Source of the DNA: Duganella sp. 1224
Lineage (GTDB): Bacteria > Pseudomonadota > Gammaproteobacteria > Burkholderiales > Burkholderiaceae_D
Assembly: GCF_013408245.1 (NCBI RefSeq)
Contig: NZ_JACBYS010000001.1
Coordinates: 2,604,001 to 2,668,000, forward strand
Length of the DNA stretch: 64,000 nucleotides
Reading direction: 5' to 3'
Below, in pieces: positions 16,284-25,082 of the stretch (the stretch's first letter is position 1; every line of letters begins with the position of its first letter). The notes below the pieces were generated by a model. It saw nothing but the letters and a program-made list of their open reading frames with translations. It was not told where the DNA came from and ran no database searches. A program made the translations under genes and the position numbers.

Positions 16284-18161
16284 TTGAAAAAGTCCGTCCT
16301 TGCCGCCGTCGCGGCTGCCTGCCTGAGTGGCAACGCGCTGGCCGCCAAGCCGGCTGATTTTCCCTCCGACATCCGCATTGCCCGCCAAGCGGTCGAGAAT
16401 GAACTGGCGCGCCGCACCGATCCCGGCAAAGGCAAGCCGATCCGCCTCGACCAGCCCAGCGGCCAGCAGCCCCGCGAGGCGGAAAAAGCCGCGCTCAAGG
16501 CGGTTTTCGGCACCGAGCAGCCACTACAAATCAAGCGCACCGGCAACAGCGGCAAGACCATCCAGTACCGCGCCACCCTGCCCGCCGTCGACTACCGCAA
16601 GGACGACACGCGCGTCACCTGGCAGGACGCCAACTGGCAATACAGCGTCAATGGCAACACGGTGGACGCCACGCTCCGCTGGCCGGGCTTCAAGGCCTAC
16701 TGGCCGGACTTCAATCTCGACGTGGCGGACATCCGCGGCACCACCCGGCAAACGCGCGGCACCCTGGCTCATCAGCAGCAAGTGCAGGTGGGCAGCGTGG
16801 ACTTCATCGAAACCAAGGGGCACGGCCGCGCCCATGCCGAAGAACTGGCGGTGCGCGAAGAAACCACCGCCACCAAAAACAAGCTCGACCAGCGCATCGA
16901 ATTCTCCATCCAGCGCCTGCGCTTCGAAAACGGCGTGGCGCTGGACGACCTGCACGCCGACCTGCGCCTGCGCGACCTCAACGCCAGCCTGTGGCAGCAG
17001 CTCACCGAAGCCGCCAACGGCGATGAGGACACGGTTATCCGCAAGCTGCTGAAGCCGCTGATGCTGCAGGGTGCGCGGCTGGAGCTGGCCGACCTGAGCG
17101 GCACCTTCGGCGGCGGCAAGATACGCCTGCACGGCAGCCTCGGCATGCCGGGCGTGAAACCCGGCGACCTGGCCGACGCGGTGGCTGCCTTCAACGCCGT
17201 CGAAGCGCACCTGCACGTGGAACTGCCGCTGGCCACGCTGCGCAGCTTCGCCGTGCTGAGCACCTACCATGCGCTGAAGTCGCCCGGCGCGCAGGTGCTG
17301 GACCAGCCGGCCGACCAAGCCTATTCCTACATGCTCGGCAAACTGCTGGGCGACGGCTACGCGCGGCTGGAAAAGGACCAGCTAGTGGCGGACATCGACA
17401 TCCAGCATAACCATATCACCATCAACGGCCGCGCCCAGCCGTACACGCTGATCGAACTGCTGGCCAAGCTGCACAAGCAAACCCGCCAGCCACCCGAGGA
17501 CGACCACACGCTGCCCACCGAACTGCTGTGGCGCGACCGCGCGCTGGAGCAGCTGCTGCTATTCGGTCACAACGGCGACCACTTCGCGGCAGCCGAGTTG
17601 TGCCGCCGCTATGGCGTGGCCGGCGACGCCGACCCGGCCGAGCGCTGGTGCGCCAAGGCGGGCATGCCGGTGCCGTCGGCCAGCGACAATCCGCAGCTGG
17701 AAGCGCCCGTTGTGTTCAACAATCGCAGCTTCCACGACAGCGCAGCAGCCGGGCGCTTCAATCTCAGCCAATTCCGCTTCGATGCCAGCAAGGCGCGCGG
17801 CATGACGGTCAAGCTGAGCAATCCGCAGCAGCATGCGCAATGGGCGCCCTCCATCGTCATGTGCATCAGCGCCGAGGCCCCCAGCGACCGCGCCTGCCTG
17901 ACCCTGTCCAAATACGGTGACACGGACCGCCTGCGCGCATCCAGCCGCTTGTACGCGGCGGACAGCCGCCCGCTCGGCGAGGGCCACGCGCTGGAGCGGC
18001 AATTCCCGCTCGGCGAACCGGTCACGCTGAAGCTCTATGTGGACGAGCGCCAGGCGCACTTCCTGGTGGACGGCCAGGAGTTGCTGGAAGGCGTGACCTT
18101 CCCGGCCGCCATGCTCCTGCTGTCCTGCTCCAGCGGCGACTGCGACTTTACCTTCGACTGA
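16284..18161 (+). CDS. Large exported protein, weakly DUF945/YdgA-like
   Basis: About 625 aa from a TTG at 16284, which gives a clean signal peptide (LKKSVLAAVAAACLSGNALA). The frame opens at 16149, and an ATG at 16194 would add 30 unlikely residues, so the start is uncertain. The middle part alternates amphipathic strands (LMLQGARLELADLSGTFGG; VEAHLHVELPLATLRSFAV) as in YdgA/DUF945 periplasmic proteins. The final 150 residues form a separate beta-rich domain with four Cys (VMCISAEAP, RACLTLSK, LLSCSSGDCDF). Function unknown. It is convergent with the HNH gene, ending two bases before it. Confidence 0.65.
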   Translation: MKKSVLAAVAAACLSGNALAAKPADFPSDIRIARQAVENELARRTDPGKGKPIRLDQPSGQQPREAEKAALKAVFGTEQPLQIKRTGNSGKTIQYRATLPAVDYRKDDTRVTWQDANWQYSVNGNTVDATLRWPGFKAYWPDFNLDVADIRGTTRQTRGTLAHQQQVQVGSVDFIETKGHGRAHAEELAVREETTATKNKLDQRIEFSIQRLRFENGVALDDLHADLRLRDLNASLWQQLTEAANGDEDTVIRKLLKPLMLQGARLELADLSGTFGGGKIRLHGSLGMPGVKPGDLADAVAAFNAVEAHLHVELPLATLRSFAVLSTYHALKSPGAQVLDQPADQAYSYMLGKLLGDGYARLEKDQLVADIDIQHNHITINGRAQPYTLIELLAKLHKQTRQPPEDDHTLPTELLWRDRALEQLLLFGHNGDHFAAAELCRRYGVAGDADPAERWCAKAGMPVPSASDNPQLEAPVVFNNRSFHDSAAAGRFNLSQFRFDASKARGMTVKLSNPQQHAQWAPSIVMCISAEAPSDRACLTLSKYGDTDRLRASSRLYAADSRPLGEGHALERQFPLGEPVTLKLYVDERQAHFLVDGQELLEGVTFPAAMLLLSCSSGDCDFTFD

Positions 18162-18162
18162 G

Positions 18163-18453
18163 TCAGCGCGCCTTCTTGCGCGCCGACGTGTCGGTGCGCA
18201 CGTAAAAGCCCGGCGGCTTGTTGGCCACCCAGGCGATAAAGGTCTGGATATCGGGGTGCGCGCGCAGCGCCTCCCAGGTGTGATAGTGCTGCAACAGCTC
18301 GCGCTCGGTGAACACCGAATGGATCTTGCGGTGGCAGATTTTATGAATCGGAAACTGCTCCCTGCCCTTGAACGTCTTCGGCACCAGATGATGGCGATCG
18401 ATGTGGACCGTCCCCAGCACACGGCCACACAGCGGGCAGCGTTCCGCGTCCAT
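18163..18453 (-). CDS. HNH endonuclease-fold protein
   Basis: 96 aa. A zinc-knuckle-like ERCPLCGRVLGTVHIDRHHLV joins a first CxxC to the HH of the HNH motif. It continues PKTFKGREQFPIHKICHRKIHSVF, where ICHRKIH supplies the final Cys/His pair. The start at 18453 lies two bases after the stop of the SUV3-like helicase gene, so the two are almost certainly one transcript. The partnership suggests a nucleic-acid role with the helicase, but it could be an RNA-binding or nicking protein; catalytic activity is not shown. Confidence 0.85.
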   Translation of the reverse strand: MDAERCPLCGRVLGTVHIDRHHLVPKTFKGREQFPIHKICHRKIHSVFTERELLQHYHTWEALRAHPDIQTFIAWVANKPPGFYVRTDTSARKKAR

Positions 18454-18455
18454 GG

Positions 18456-20435
18456 CTAGCGGCGGAACTTGCGCGGCTGGCGTTTGCGCGCCGCCGAGTT
18501 CTGTTCCTGCAGGATGGAATCGACCCGCTCCGACGCCTCGCGCGACAGGCGCTGCGCCAGCTCGGTATCCGGGAAATACTCCGGCTGGCGATAAGCCAGC
18601 CAGGCATAGGCCGAATACAGCCGGCAGGCGTCCTCCACCTCCTGCAGATTCATGTAATGCAGCGGCCGATCGTTGGCCTTCAGCTGCGTAACCTTCTTGT
18701 GCGCCAGCGCCTTGGCCCACGTCTCCCACGCGTGCTGCAGCGACGCCACCTTGGACGACACCGGCACCAGCGACAGCGCGAACTTCTCGGCCACGGTCAG
18801 GTCCAACGTATCGAGCCAGGCGGCGCGTTCAAACTGATCCTCGGTGATGCGCGGGTAAAAGAAGCCATCCGGCACGTCGATATTGTGGACGAAGCGCTTC
18901 AGCAGCTTGGCCAGCGCCTGCTCGTGCGTCACCGACGAAATGCGGTGCAGGTGCTCCAGCGTCGGCGCCACCGCGAAGCCGGTGGTCTTCAGCGGCACTG
19001 GTTTCTCGCGCAGCAGCGAGCGCATCACGTTGTGCGTCTCGTTGTCGTAGCCGGCCACCAGGCCCTCCTCGTGCACGCCGAAGCGGCCGGCGCGGCCGGC
19101 GATCTGGCGCGCCAGCGCGGCCGGAATCTCTTCCTCCTCGTAGCCGTTGTACTTGACGGTGGTGGTCATCACCACGCGCGCGATCGGCATGTTCAGGCCC
19201 ATGGCGATGGCGTCCGTGCCGACCACCACGTCGGCCGCGCCCTCGCGGAAGCGCTGGGCCTGCGCGCGCCGCACCTCCGGCGACAGATTGCCGTAGACGG
19301 TGGCCACCGACAGGCCCATCTCGGTCACCATGTCGCGCCACATCAGCACCTCGCGGCGCGAGAAGCAGATCACCGCGTCGCCGCGGCGCAGATTGCTCAG
19401 CTTGCGCACGGCGGTCGGCTCCATCGTCAGCGGCCCCTTGCGCTTGAGCAGGTGAACTTCCAGCTCGCACTCCAGCCGCGCCGCCAGCACCTCGATGGCG
19501 CGCCGCGCCTCCGGCGCCCCCACCAGGTAGACGATGCGCGCCGGCGCGCCGCAGACGGCGGCGGTCCAGGCGGCGCCGCGGTCGCGGTCGGCCAGCATCT
19601 GGATTTCATCGATGACCGCCACGTCGACCGGTGTTTGCGTGTCCAGCATCTCCACCGTGCTGGCGACATGGGTGGCGCCCGGCACCAGCCGCCGCTCCTC
19701 GCCGGTCACCAGGCTGACCTTCAGCGGCTGGCCATGCTGTTGCATTTCCTGCAGGCGCTCATAGTTTTCCAGCGCCAGCAGGCGCAGCGGCGCCAGATAG
19801 ACACCGCTCGGCGCCTTGCCCAGGGCCTCCATCGCCATATGGGTCTTGCCGGAATTGGTCGGCCCCAGCACCGCGATGAACTTGCGCTTGATGCGGCGGG
19901 CGACGTCGAACGAGGCCGGATACTCGGCCAGGTTGATGCTCTGGCGGGTGCGCTCGGCGTGCTGCTCCTCCATCTCGCGCTCCACCGCGTGTTCCAGGCG
20001 CATGCGGATGCGGTCGAACACCATGCCGGCCGGTTCGGACACTTGCATATCCGTCAACGCGTGCAGGAAGGGCTCGGCGTCCATCTCGCAATCGTCGCAG
20101 GCGTCGGCCAACTCCTGGACGAAGTCGCGGACGTGGCCGTGCAACTCGTCCGCCACTGCCGCGCCGGCCCGTTCGCGCAACAGCGCGGCGCGGATATCGG
20201 CATCCATCTTGCGCCACTTGGACGACTTGGCCAGTACGCCCTGGGTCGGCACCAGGTCGTACTCGACCCGCCGGCCGCCGTACTCGACCACGCCGCGCAT
20301 GCGCAGAAACACCCTGCCCTCGGCCTTGACCAGGGCGACGCCATGGTCGCTCAGGCCCAGTTGGCGCATCAGATCATCGTCCTCCGCCGGATCGCCGTCG
20401 GTGGCAAGAACGAGGGAAGCGGGGGAATGGGTCAT
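18456..20435 (-). CDS. SUV3-like DExH RNA helicase
   Basis: 659 aa. The helicase core has Walker A in GPTNSGKTHMAMEAL (about residue 193-207), the DExH-type box DEIQML, the SUV3-like APLRLLALENYERL and motif VI QIAGRAGRFG. A SUV3-type C-terminal region follows, ending in a basic tail. SUV3 is the mitochondrial degradosome helicase; bacterial relatives are found in some proteobacteria and are poorly studied. The N-terminal 190 residues are acidic and helical and not recognised. It is the first gene of a pair with the HNH protein. Confidence 0.9.
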   Translation of the reverse strand: MTHSPASLVLATDGDPAEDDDLMRQLGLSDHGVALVKAEGRVFLRMRGVVEYGGRRVEYDLVPTQGVLAKSSKWRKMDADIRAALLRERAGAAVADELHGHVRDFVQELADACDDCEMDAEPFLHALTDMQVSEPAGMVFDRIRMRLEHAVEREMEEQHAERTRQSINLAEYPASFDVARRIKRKFIAVLGPTNSGKTHMAMEALGKAPSGVYLAPLRLLALENYERLQEMQQHGQPLKVSLVTGEERRLVPGATHVASTVEMLDTQTPVDVAVIDEIQMLADRDRGAAWTAAVCGAPARIVYLVGAPEARRAIEVLAARLECELEVHLLKRKGPLTMEPTAVRKLSNLRRGDAVICFSRREVLMWRDMVTEMGLSVATVYGNLSPEVRRAQAQRFREGAADVVVGTDAIAMGLNMPIARVVMTTTVKYNGYEEEEIPAALARQIAGRAGRFGVHEEGLVAGYDNETHNVMRSLLREKPVPLKTTGFAVAPTLEHLHRISSVTHEQALAKLLKRFVHNIDVPDGFFYPRITEDQFERAAWLDTLDLTVAEKFALSLVPVSSKVASLQHAWETWAKALAHKKVTQLKANDRPLHYMNLQEVEDACRLYSAYAWLAYRQPEYFPDTELAQRLSREASERVDSILQEQNSAARKRQPRKFRR

Positions 20436-20556
20436 GGCGTATCAGGTGGGGTGAACTCGGCCCGGATTATACCGTGCCGCCGGCCGCCGCATGGCGCGCG
20501 CGTCTGATTTCTGGCACCATCGCCCTTTTACGCCGCAGGCCCGCCGGAAATCTCCC

Positions 20557-21165
20557 ATGCCCCAGACATTAAATACAGCCGTTCACCACGAACTGCTGAT
20601 TAAAAAAAGCCGCTTTATCGCCTGCGTTCAGCCGATGACCGATCGCGCCAGCGCGCAGAAAATCGTCGACGGATTATGGCAAGAGCATCCCGGCGCCGCC
20701 CACGTCTGCTGGGCATTATTAGCCGGCGGCCAATCAGCGGCAGTGGACGACGGCGAACCCAGCGGCACAGCCGGCCGCCCGATGCTCGACGTATTACGCC
20801 ATCAGGATCTGGAAGGCGTATTAGCCACCGTGGTGCGATATTTTGGCGGCGTTAAATTGGGCGCGGGCGGACTGGTGCGCGCTTATACCGACAGCGTGGC
20901 GCAAGCCTTATTAAAATCCGAGAAAATCCCGATTATCCGACAGCGTTATCTGATCTGCAGCGCGCCTTATGCGATGGAAGGCCTGGTACGCCGGGAAATA
21001 GAAATGGCCGGCGCCAGCCTGAATAATGTCCAGCATGCAGACGCGGTACAGTTCGAACTGAATCTCCCCGAGGCCGCCGCCGATGCGCTGATAACCCGTC
21101 TCAACGAAGCGGGCCATGGACGCATCCTCTGGATCGATCCTGACGACACGCCCTCCGCAAGCTGA
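20557..21165 (+). CDS. YigZ/IMPACT-family protein
   Basis: 202 aa from ATG 20557. The N-terminal UPF0029/IMPACT domain includes KSRFIACVQPM, HVCWALLAGG, VDDGEPSGTAGRPML and VVRYFGGVKLGAGGLVRAY, the family signature. A C-terminal ferredoxin-like domain follows. Relatives influence translation or Gcn2-like control, but the bacterial role is uncertain. The gene uses many TTA and ATT codons and is clearly less GC-rich than its neighbours, odd for such a conserved family. It is convergent with the DUF418 gene, which has the same bias. Confidence 0.9.
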   Translation: MPQTLNTAVHHELLIKKSRFIACVQPMTDRASAQKIVDGLWQEHPGAAHVCWALLAGGQSAAVDDGEPSGTAGRPMLDVLRHQDLEGVLATVVRYFGGVKLGAGGLVRAYTDSVAQALLKSEKIPIIRQRYLICSAPYAMEGLVRREIEMAGASLNNVQHADAVQFELNLPEAAADALITRLNEAGHGRILWIDPDDTPSAS

Positions 21166-21182
21166 ATGTTGGTGCATTCGCG

Positions 21183-22343
21183 CTAATTTTTGGCATGACT
21201 GCCGAGCCAGGTCAGCTTATGCCACACGGTTTCAAGCGGTCCCTGCGGGTGCCTGGCCAGCCACCACACGCTGAACTGCCGCTGCGCCAGCGCCAGCGCG
21301 ACGCCAATCGCCAGCGCAAAACTGGCGCCGGTGTACTGGTACAAGCCCAGTCCAAAACCATAATAAATCGACGTCCCGATAATCGACTGCATGACATAGC
21401 TGGTTAAACTCATACGTCCCAGCGGCGAAAAGAAACCCAGCCAGTCCCGCGAATAAAACAGCAGCACAAATACCGACACCAGCACCACCATCAACGCCAG
21501 ATTCGACCATGACGTCATCATCACCAGCAGCGGCCGACGCACTGCTTCGCCCACGCCCATTAATTCCGGCCAGGTTTTGAGCACATAAAACGGAATAAAT
21601 GCCAGCGCCGCGACAATCACAGCGCGGCGCCAGAATAATGGCTGCCGGAATAATCCCATCCGGCCAGCCAGCAGACCCAGCATAAATAAAGCGGGAATCT
21701 GGAATAGACGGCCATTTTCCCAGCTCCAGCGAATCACGCCGATTTTGCCATTGGTGAGATTACCTGCCCACACATCCAATGCCGAGCCATGCGCAAAATA
21801 ACCATTGGCGCGGCCAAAATAAGCCCACGACGCCGGATCGGGCAATTTCTCATTCGGATTTGGCAATGCCTGAAACACCTCCCACCAGGCATACGGCTGC
21901 AACAATAACAGCACGGCGATTATGCCGACCCAGCGGTTAGACAATCGCGCCACCGGAATCAGCGCAAATCCCAGCACAGCATAAATACTCAGGATATCGC
22001 CGTGATAAAACATGGAATTGAGCACACCGAACGCCAGCAGCAGCATCAGCCGCCAGGCGAACCGGGCGCGAAAATCCTCGCCGCGCACCTCCCGGTTGCG
22101 GTACTGGATATAAAAAGTGACACCAAACAGCAAAGCAAAGATGGCGTAAGACTTACCGCCAAACAAGAAAAACAGGCCATCCCAGATCACCTTATCGACG
22201 GCCTGCAACCAGGCCGGCAAGCCGGCCGGCGAAAAATAAAAGTCGAAATGCTCGATGTTATGCAGCAGCATGATCGACACTATCGCAAAGCCGCGCAACG
22301 CGTCGATCACCTCCAGCCGGGAGCTTGTTGTCGTTATAGTCAT
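21183..22343 (-). CDS. DUF418-family multi-pass membrane protein
   Basis: 386 aa from ATG 22343; the frame extends to 22409 only because it runs into the hairpin repeat. About ten hydrophobic segments. It begins with SRLEVIDALRGFAIVSIMLL, the N-terminal pattern shared by DUF418 and OpgC/acyltransferase-like proteins. It ends with FSPLGRMSLTSYVMQSIIGT and the C-terminal DUF418 region (QRQFSVWWLARHPQGPLETVW). Function unknown in the family. It shares the AT-shifted codon use of the convergent YigZ gene. Confidence 0.88.
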   Translation of the reverse strand: MTITTTSSRLEVIDALRGFAIVSIMLLHNIEHFDFYFSPAGLPAWLQAVDKVIWDGLFFLFGGKSYAIFALLFGVTFYIQYRNREVRGEDFRARFAWRLMLLLAFGVLNSMFYHGDILSIYAVLGFALIPVARLSNRWVGIIAVLLLLQPYAWWEVFQALPNPNEKLPDPASWAYFGRANGYFAHGSALDVWAGNLTNGKIGVIRWSWENGRLFQIPALFMLGLLAGRMGLFRQPLFWRRAVIVAALAFIPFYVLKTWPELMGVGEAVRRPLLVMMTSWSNLALMVVLVSVFVLLFYSRDWLGFFSPLGRMSLTSYVMQSIIGTSIYYGFGLGLYQYTGASFALAIGVALALAQRQFSVWWLARHPQGPLETVWHKLTWLGSHAKN

Positions 22344-22388
22344 GGGTCTCCACCAAGTGAACAAAATGCCAAGCTTGCCCGAAACAAA

Positions 22389-22480
22389 CTCCGGGGTCAG
22401 GTCCTCCATTTATACACGAGCCCAACCGTAGCCTTCGCTACGGTTGGGCTCGTGTATAAATGGAGGACCTGACCCCGGAG
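22389..22480. repeat. Perfect 92-nt inverted repeat (44-bp stem, 4-nt loop)
   Basis: Arms 22389-22432 and 22437-22480 are exact reverse complements, with loop cttc. The outer part carries ggggtcaggtcc, related to the GGGGTCAG core of the repeats at 35963 and 52471. It lies between the DUF418 promoter and the end of the chemoreceptor gene, so it can end both transcripts or act as a REP-type element. It creates false starts reading MEDLTPE on both strands. Confidence 0.9.
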
Positions 22481-22485
22481 GTGGG

Positions 22486-24030
22486 TTATTGGGCGAGGCG
22501 GAATACTTTGACGGCGTCGGCCAGGCGGTCGGCCTGGTCCTGCAAGGCGGCTGCTGCAGCAGCCGCCTGTTCGACCAGCGCGGCGTTCTGCTGGGTGGCG
22601 CTGTCGATGGTGCCGATGGCCTGGTTGACTTGTTCGATGCCCATTTCCTGCTCGCGGCTGGCGGTGGCGATGTCGCCCACGATCGCCGTCACCCGCTGGA
22701 TGCTGCTGACGATGTCTTCCATCGTGCCGCCCGCCCGCCCCACCAGCGCGCTGCCCTCGCCTACCTGCGCGGCCGAGGCTTCGATCAGTTGCCGCACTTC
22801 CTTGGCGGCCGCGTCCGACCGCTGCGCCAGGCCGCGCACCTCCGAGGCCACCACGGCAAAGCCGCGCCCCTGCTCGCCGGCCCGCGCCGCTTCCACCGCC
22901 GCGTTCAACGCCAGGATGTTGGTCTGGAAGGCGATGCCTTCAATTACCGCGATGATGTCGACAATCTTTTGCGACGAGGCGCTGATGCTGCCCATCGTCG
23001 ATACCACCTGCGCCATCACCGCGCCGCCGCGCGTGGCGACGTCTGCGGCCGATGAGGCCAGCCGGTTGGCTTCGCCGGCGTTGCTGGAATTCTGCCGCAC
23101 CGCCGACGTCATCTCTTCCATCGACGACGCCGTCTCTTGCAGCGAACTGGCCTGCGATTCGGTGCGCGCCGACAGGTCCATATTGCCGGCCGCGATTTCG
23201 CCGGCGGCCAGCGCGATCGCGTCGGTACCGCCGCGCACCTGGCTGACAATGCCGTGCAGGCTGCCGTTCATCTCGTGCAGCGCGCGCTTGAGCTGGCCGG
23301 TTTCGCTGACGTCGAGGTCGGACACCTCCAGCCGTGACGACAAATCGCCCTGGGCCACGCGCGCGGCAAACTCCACTGCCTCGCCCAGCGGCCCCAGTAT
23401 GGCGCGCGACATCATCTGCCCCACCACCAGCGACACCACCACCGCCAGCACGCCAAAGCCGAGTATGTGGATGCGCGAGCGCACCACCGCTTCGTCGCCC
23501 ACCGCCTTGGTGGCGTCGGAATTCTTTTCGATCAGGTCGCTCAGCGCGGCCATGCTTTTTTCCAGCACGTGAAAGCTGTCCATGAAGGCCGGGAATTTGG
23601 CCTGCGCGGCCGGCGGATTGGTCAGCGACAGCTCGACCATCTCTTCGGCGCTTTTCAGGTAGCGCTCGACATCGGGACGCACCTGTTCCATCGCGCGGCG
23701 CACTTCATCGTCGGTGCTGGCGGCGTCCATCTCCTTGATCAGCTTGCGGAACAGCGCGACGTGCTCGGCCGTGTCCTGGCGGACTTCCTTGATGTCGGCC
23801 GGGTTGTTCTTTTCCGCCGCCAGCCGGGCGGCCAGCACGTCGGCGCGCAGCGCGTCGTGCGCCTGGTCGGCCTGCAACTGGTCCTTCATGGCGGCGCTGT
23901 TGGCGCTGATGCCGTCCATCGATTGGTCCAGCACGTGCACCGCGTAATAGCCCACCAGCCCAACCACACTGACGAACACCAGTGTCGCCAGATTCATCAA
24001 CAACAAGCGCTGCTTGATCGTCAGTCGCAT
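22486..24030 (-). CDS. Methyl-accepting chemotaxis protein
   Basis: 514 aa. Two membrane helices (about residues 10-30 and 188-208) bracket a four-helix periplasmic sensor of about 155 residues. A HAMP domain (about 210-262) and the signalling rod follow, with the hairpin tip [20 protein letters not shown] and [16 protein letters not shown]. Two methylation-region segments flank the tip. It ends soon after the rod without an NWETF-type pentapeptide. The start is 12 nt from the stop of the transporter-like gene upstream, with aggaga before the ATG, so both belong to one operon. The ligand is unknown. Confidence 0.95.
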   Translation of the reverse strand: MRLTIKQRLLLMNLATLVFVSVVGLVGYYAVHVLDQSMDGISANSAAMKDQLQADQAHDALRADVLAARLAAEKNNPADIKEVRQDTAEHVALFRKLIKEMDAASTDDEVRRAMEQVRPDVERYLKSAEEMVELSLTNPPAAQAKFPAFMDSFHVLEKSMAALSDLIEKNSDATKAVGDEAVVRSRIHILGFGVLAVVVSLVVGQMMSRAILGPLGEAVEFAARVAQGDLSSRLEVSDLDVSETGQLKRALHEMNGSLHGIVSQVRGGTDAIALAAGEIAAGNMDLSARTESQASSLQETASSMEEMTSAVRQNSSNAGEANRLASSAADVATRGGAVMAQVVSTMGSISASSQKIVDIIAVIEGIAFQTNILALNAAVEAARAGEQGRGFAVVASEVRGLAQRSDAAAKEVRQLIEASAAQVGEGSALVGRAGGTMEDIVSSIQRVTAIVGDIATASREQEMGIEQVNQAIGTIDSATQQNAALVEQAAAAAAALQDQADRLADAVKVFRLAQ

Positions 24031-24042
24031 GAGGTCTCCTGC

Positions 24043-24837
24043 TTAGAATTTGATGGATAGCCCGACCGTCCAGCTCCAATCCGGCGTGTTCTTGTTCAGG
24101 CCGCGGGACAGCGCGGTATCGACCTGCACCGTGTCGGTCAGCAGGTAGGCGGCGCCGATGTCGAAGGTGCTGACGTTGCCGCCGTAGCGGCCCTTGGCGA
24201 TCTGCGGCGCCGAGTATTCGATGAAGCTGCGGAAACGCTCGTTCCATTCCCTGCCGAGCACGATGCCGAAGATGCCGCTGGTGTAGCGCGCGCCGCTGTC
24301 ATCGTGCTGCCAGGCGATGCCGGGCATGACGCCAAGGCTGAAGTCGTCGGGCAGCTCCCATTCGGCCGCCAGGCGCAGCGAGCCGCCCTTGCCGGGAGCG
24401 CGGAAGGCACTGGAGCCGCTGTCGAGGTCGATGTGAGCCAGCAGGCCCATCGACGGCCGCGCGCCCTGGGCGTCGGCCACGTGCCATTTGAGGCCGAGGG
24501 AGACGTCGGCGTAGCCGTTGTCGGTGGTGTGGGTGCCGGTGTTGAGGTCGTCAGTGACGAGGCGCATGCGGCCGTCGGTTTCAAGGCGGGCCTCGATGGT
24601 GTCGCCAAGGCCGAAGCGCAGCAGCGTGGGGGTGGAATACGTCCGCTCCTTGATGCCGTTGGCCTTGTTACGTTCCAGCGCGACGCTGGTTTCAATCTGA
24701 AAGCGTCCGGCACCGACGACGTTGCTGGATTCGACAAAATCCGGGCGATCGGTAACGATCTGGTCCTTTTCATCGGCCAGCGCCGACACGGGCAAGGGCA
24801 AGGCCAGCAGCAGCGCAGCAATCCTCTTGAGACGCAT
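24043..24837 (-). CDS. Outer-membrane transporter-like protein (phenol MetA family)
   Basis: 264 aa from ATG 24837; an ATG at 24861 is less likely because the signal peptide (MRLKRIAALLLALPLPVSALA) starts at the inner one. The mature part starts ITDRPDF-like (QIVTDRPDFVESSNVVGAGR) and alternates strands ending in aromatic residues, finishing SWTVGLSIKF, as in PF13557-type barrels. These are named after phenol-degradation gene clusters but their transport role is mostly assumed. It is followed directly by a chemoreceptor gene, hinting at a shared compound. Confidence 0.75.
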   Translation of the reverse strand: MRLKRIAALLLALPLPVSALADEKDQIVTDRPDFVESSNVVGAGRFQIETSVALERNKANGIKERTYSTPTLLRFGLGDTIEARLETDGRMRLVTDDLNTGTHTTDNGYADVSLGLKWHVADAQGARPSMGLLAHIDLDSGSSAFRAPGKGGSLRLAAEWELPDDFSLGVMPGIAWQHDDSGARYTSGIFGIVLGREWNERFRSFIEYSAPQIAKGRYGGNVSTFDIGAAYLLTDTVQVDTALSRGLNKNTPDWSWTVGLSIKF

Positions 24838-24944
24838 GACTCCTCCACAAGCGAAGCACATGCGTCACCCTAACACATTGGCCTGGATCACTTGTTGGTA
24901 ATTTCCCACAGGCCATTACCGCGTCGGCGCCAGCGCGAATGGGT

Positions 24945-24958
24945 GTCCGTTTCCGGAC
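24945..24958. promoter_or_regulatory. Candidate enhancer site for the sigma-54 promoter
   Basis: GTCCG-N4-CGGAC, about 100 bp upstream of the -24 element. A larger inverted pair (cgccagcgcg near 24928, cgcgctggcg near 24995) frames it. Either could bind the NtrC-type regulator encoded downstream. Speculative. Confidence 0.35.
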
Positions 24959-25054
24959 GGGTGTGGGCGAAGACGGGCAAGAATGGCGCGGCGCGCGCTG
25001 GCGCGATCAGCCCAGGGCCTTGATTTGACTGGGTTTGTCCTGTTAGCCAAGGTG

Positions 25055-25070
25055 TGGCACGGGGATTGCA
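25055..25070 (+). promoter_or_regulatory. Sigma-54 (RpoN) -24/-12 promoter
   Basis: TGGCAC-N5-TTGCA, a perfect match to the RpoN consensus, 12 nt before the start codon of the adaptor gene. The operon it drives contains a sigma-54-activating regulator, which supports the call. Confidence 0.88.
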
Positions 25071-25082
25071 ATAAGGACAGGC

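Noticed and set aside
22344..22480. N-terminal extension MEDLTPE of the DUF418 ORF and a mirror ORF on the plus strand
   Set aside because: Both come from the perfect palindrome, so the same residues appear on both strands. The true DUF418 start is at 22343.
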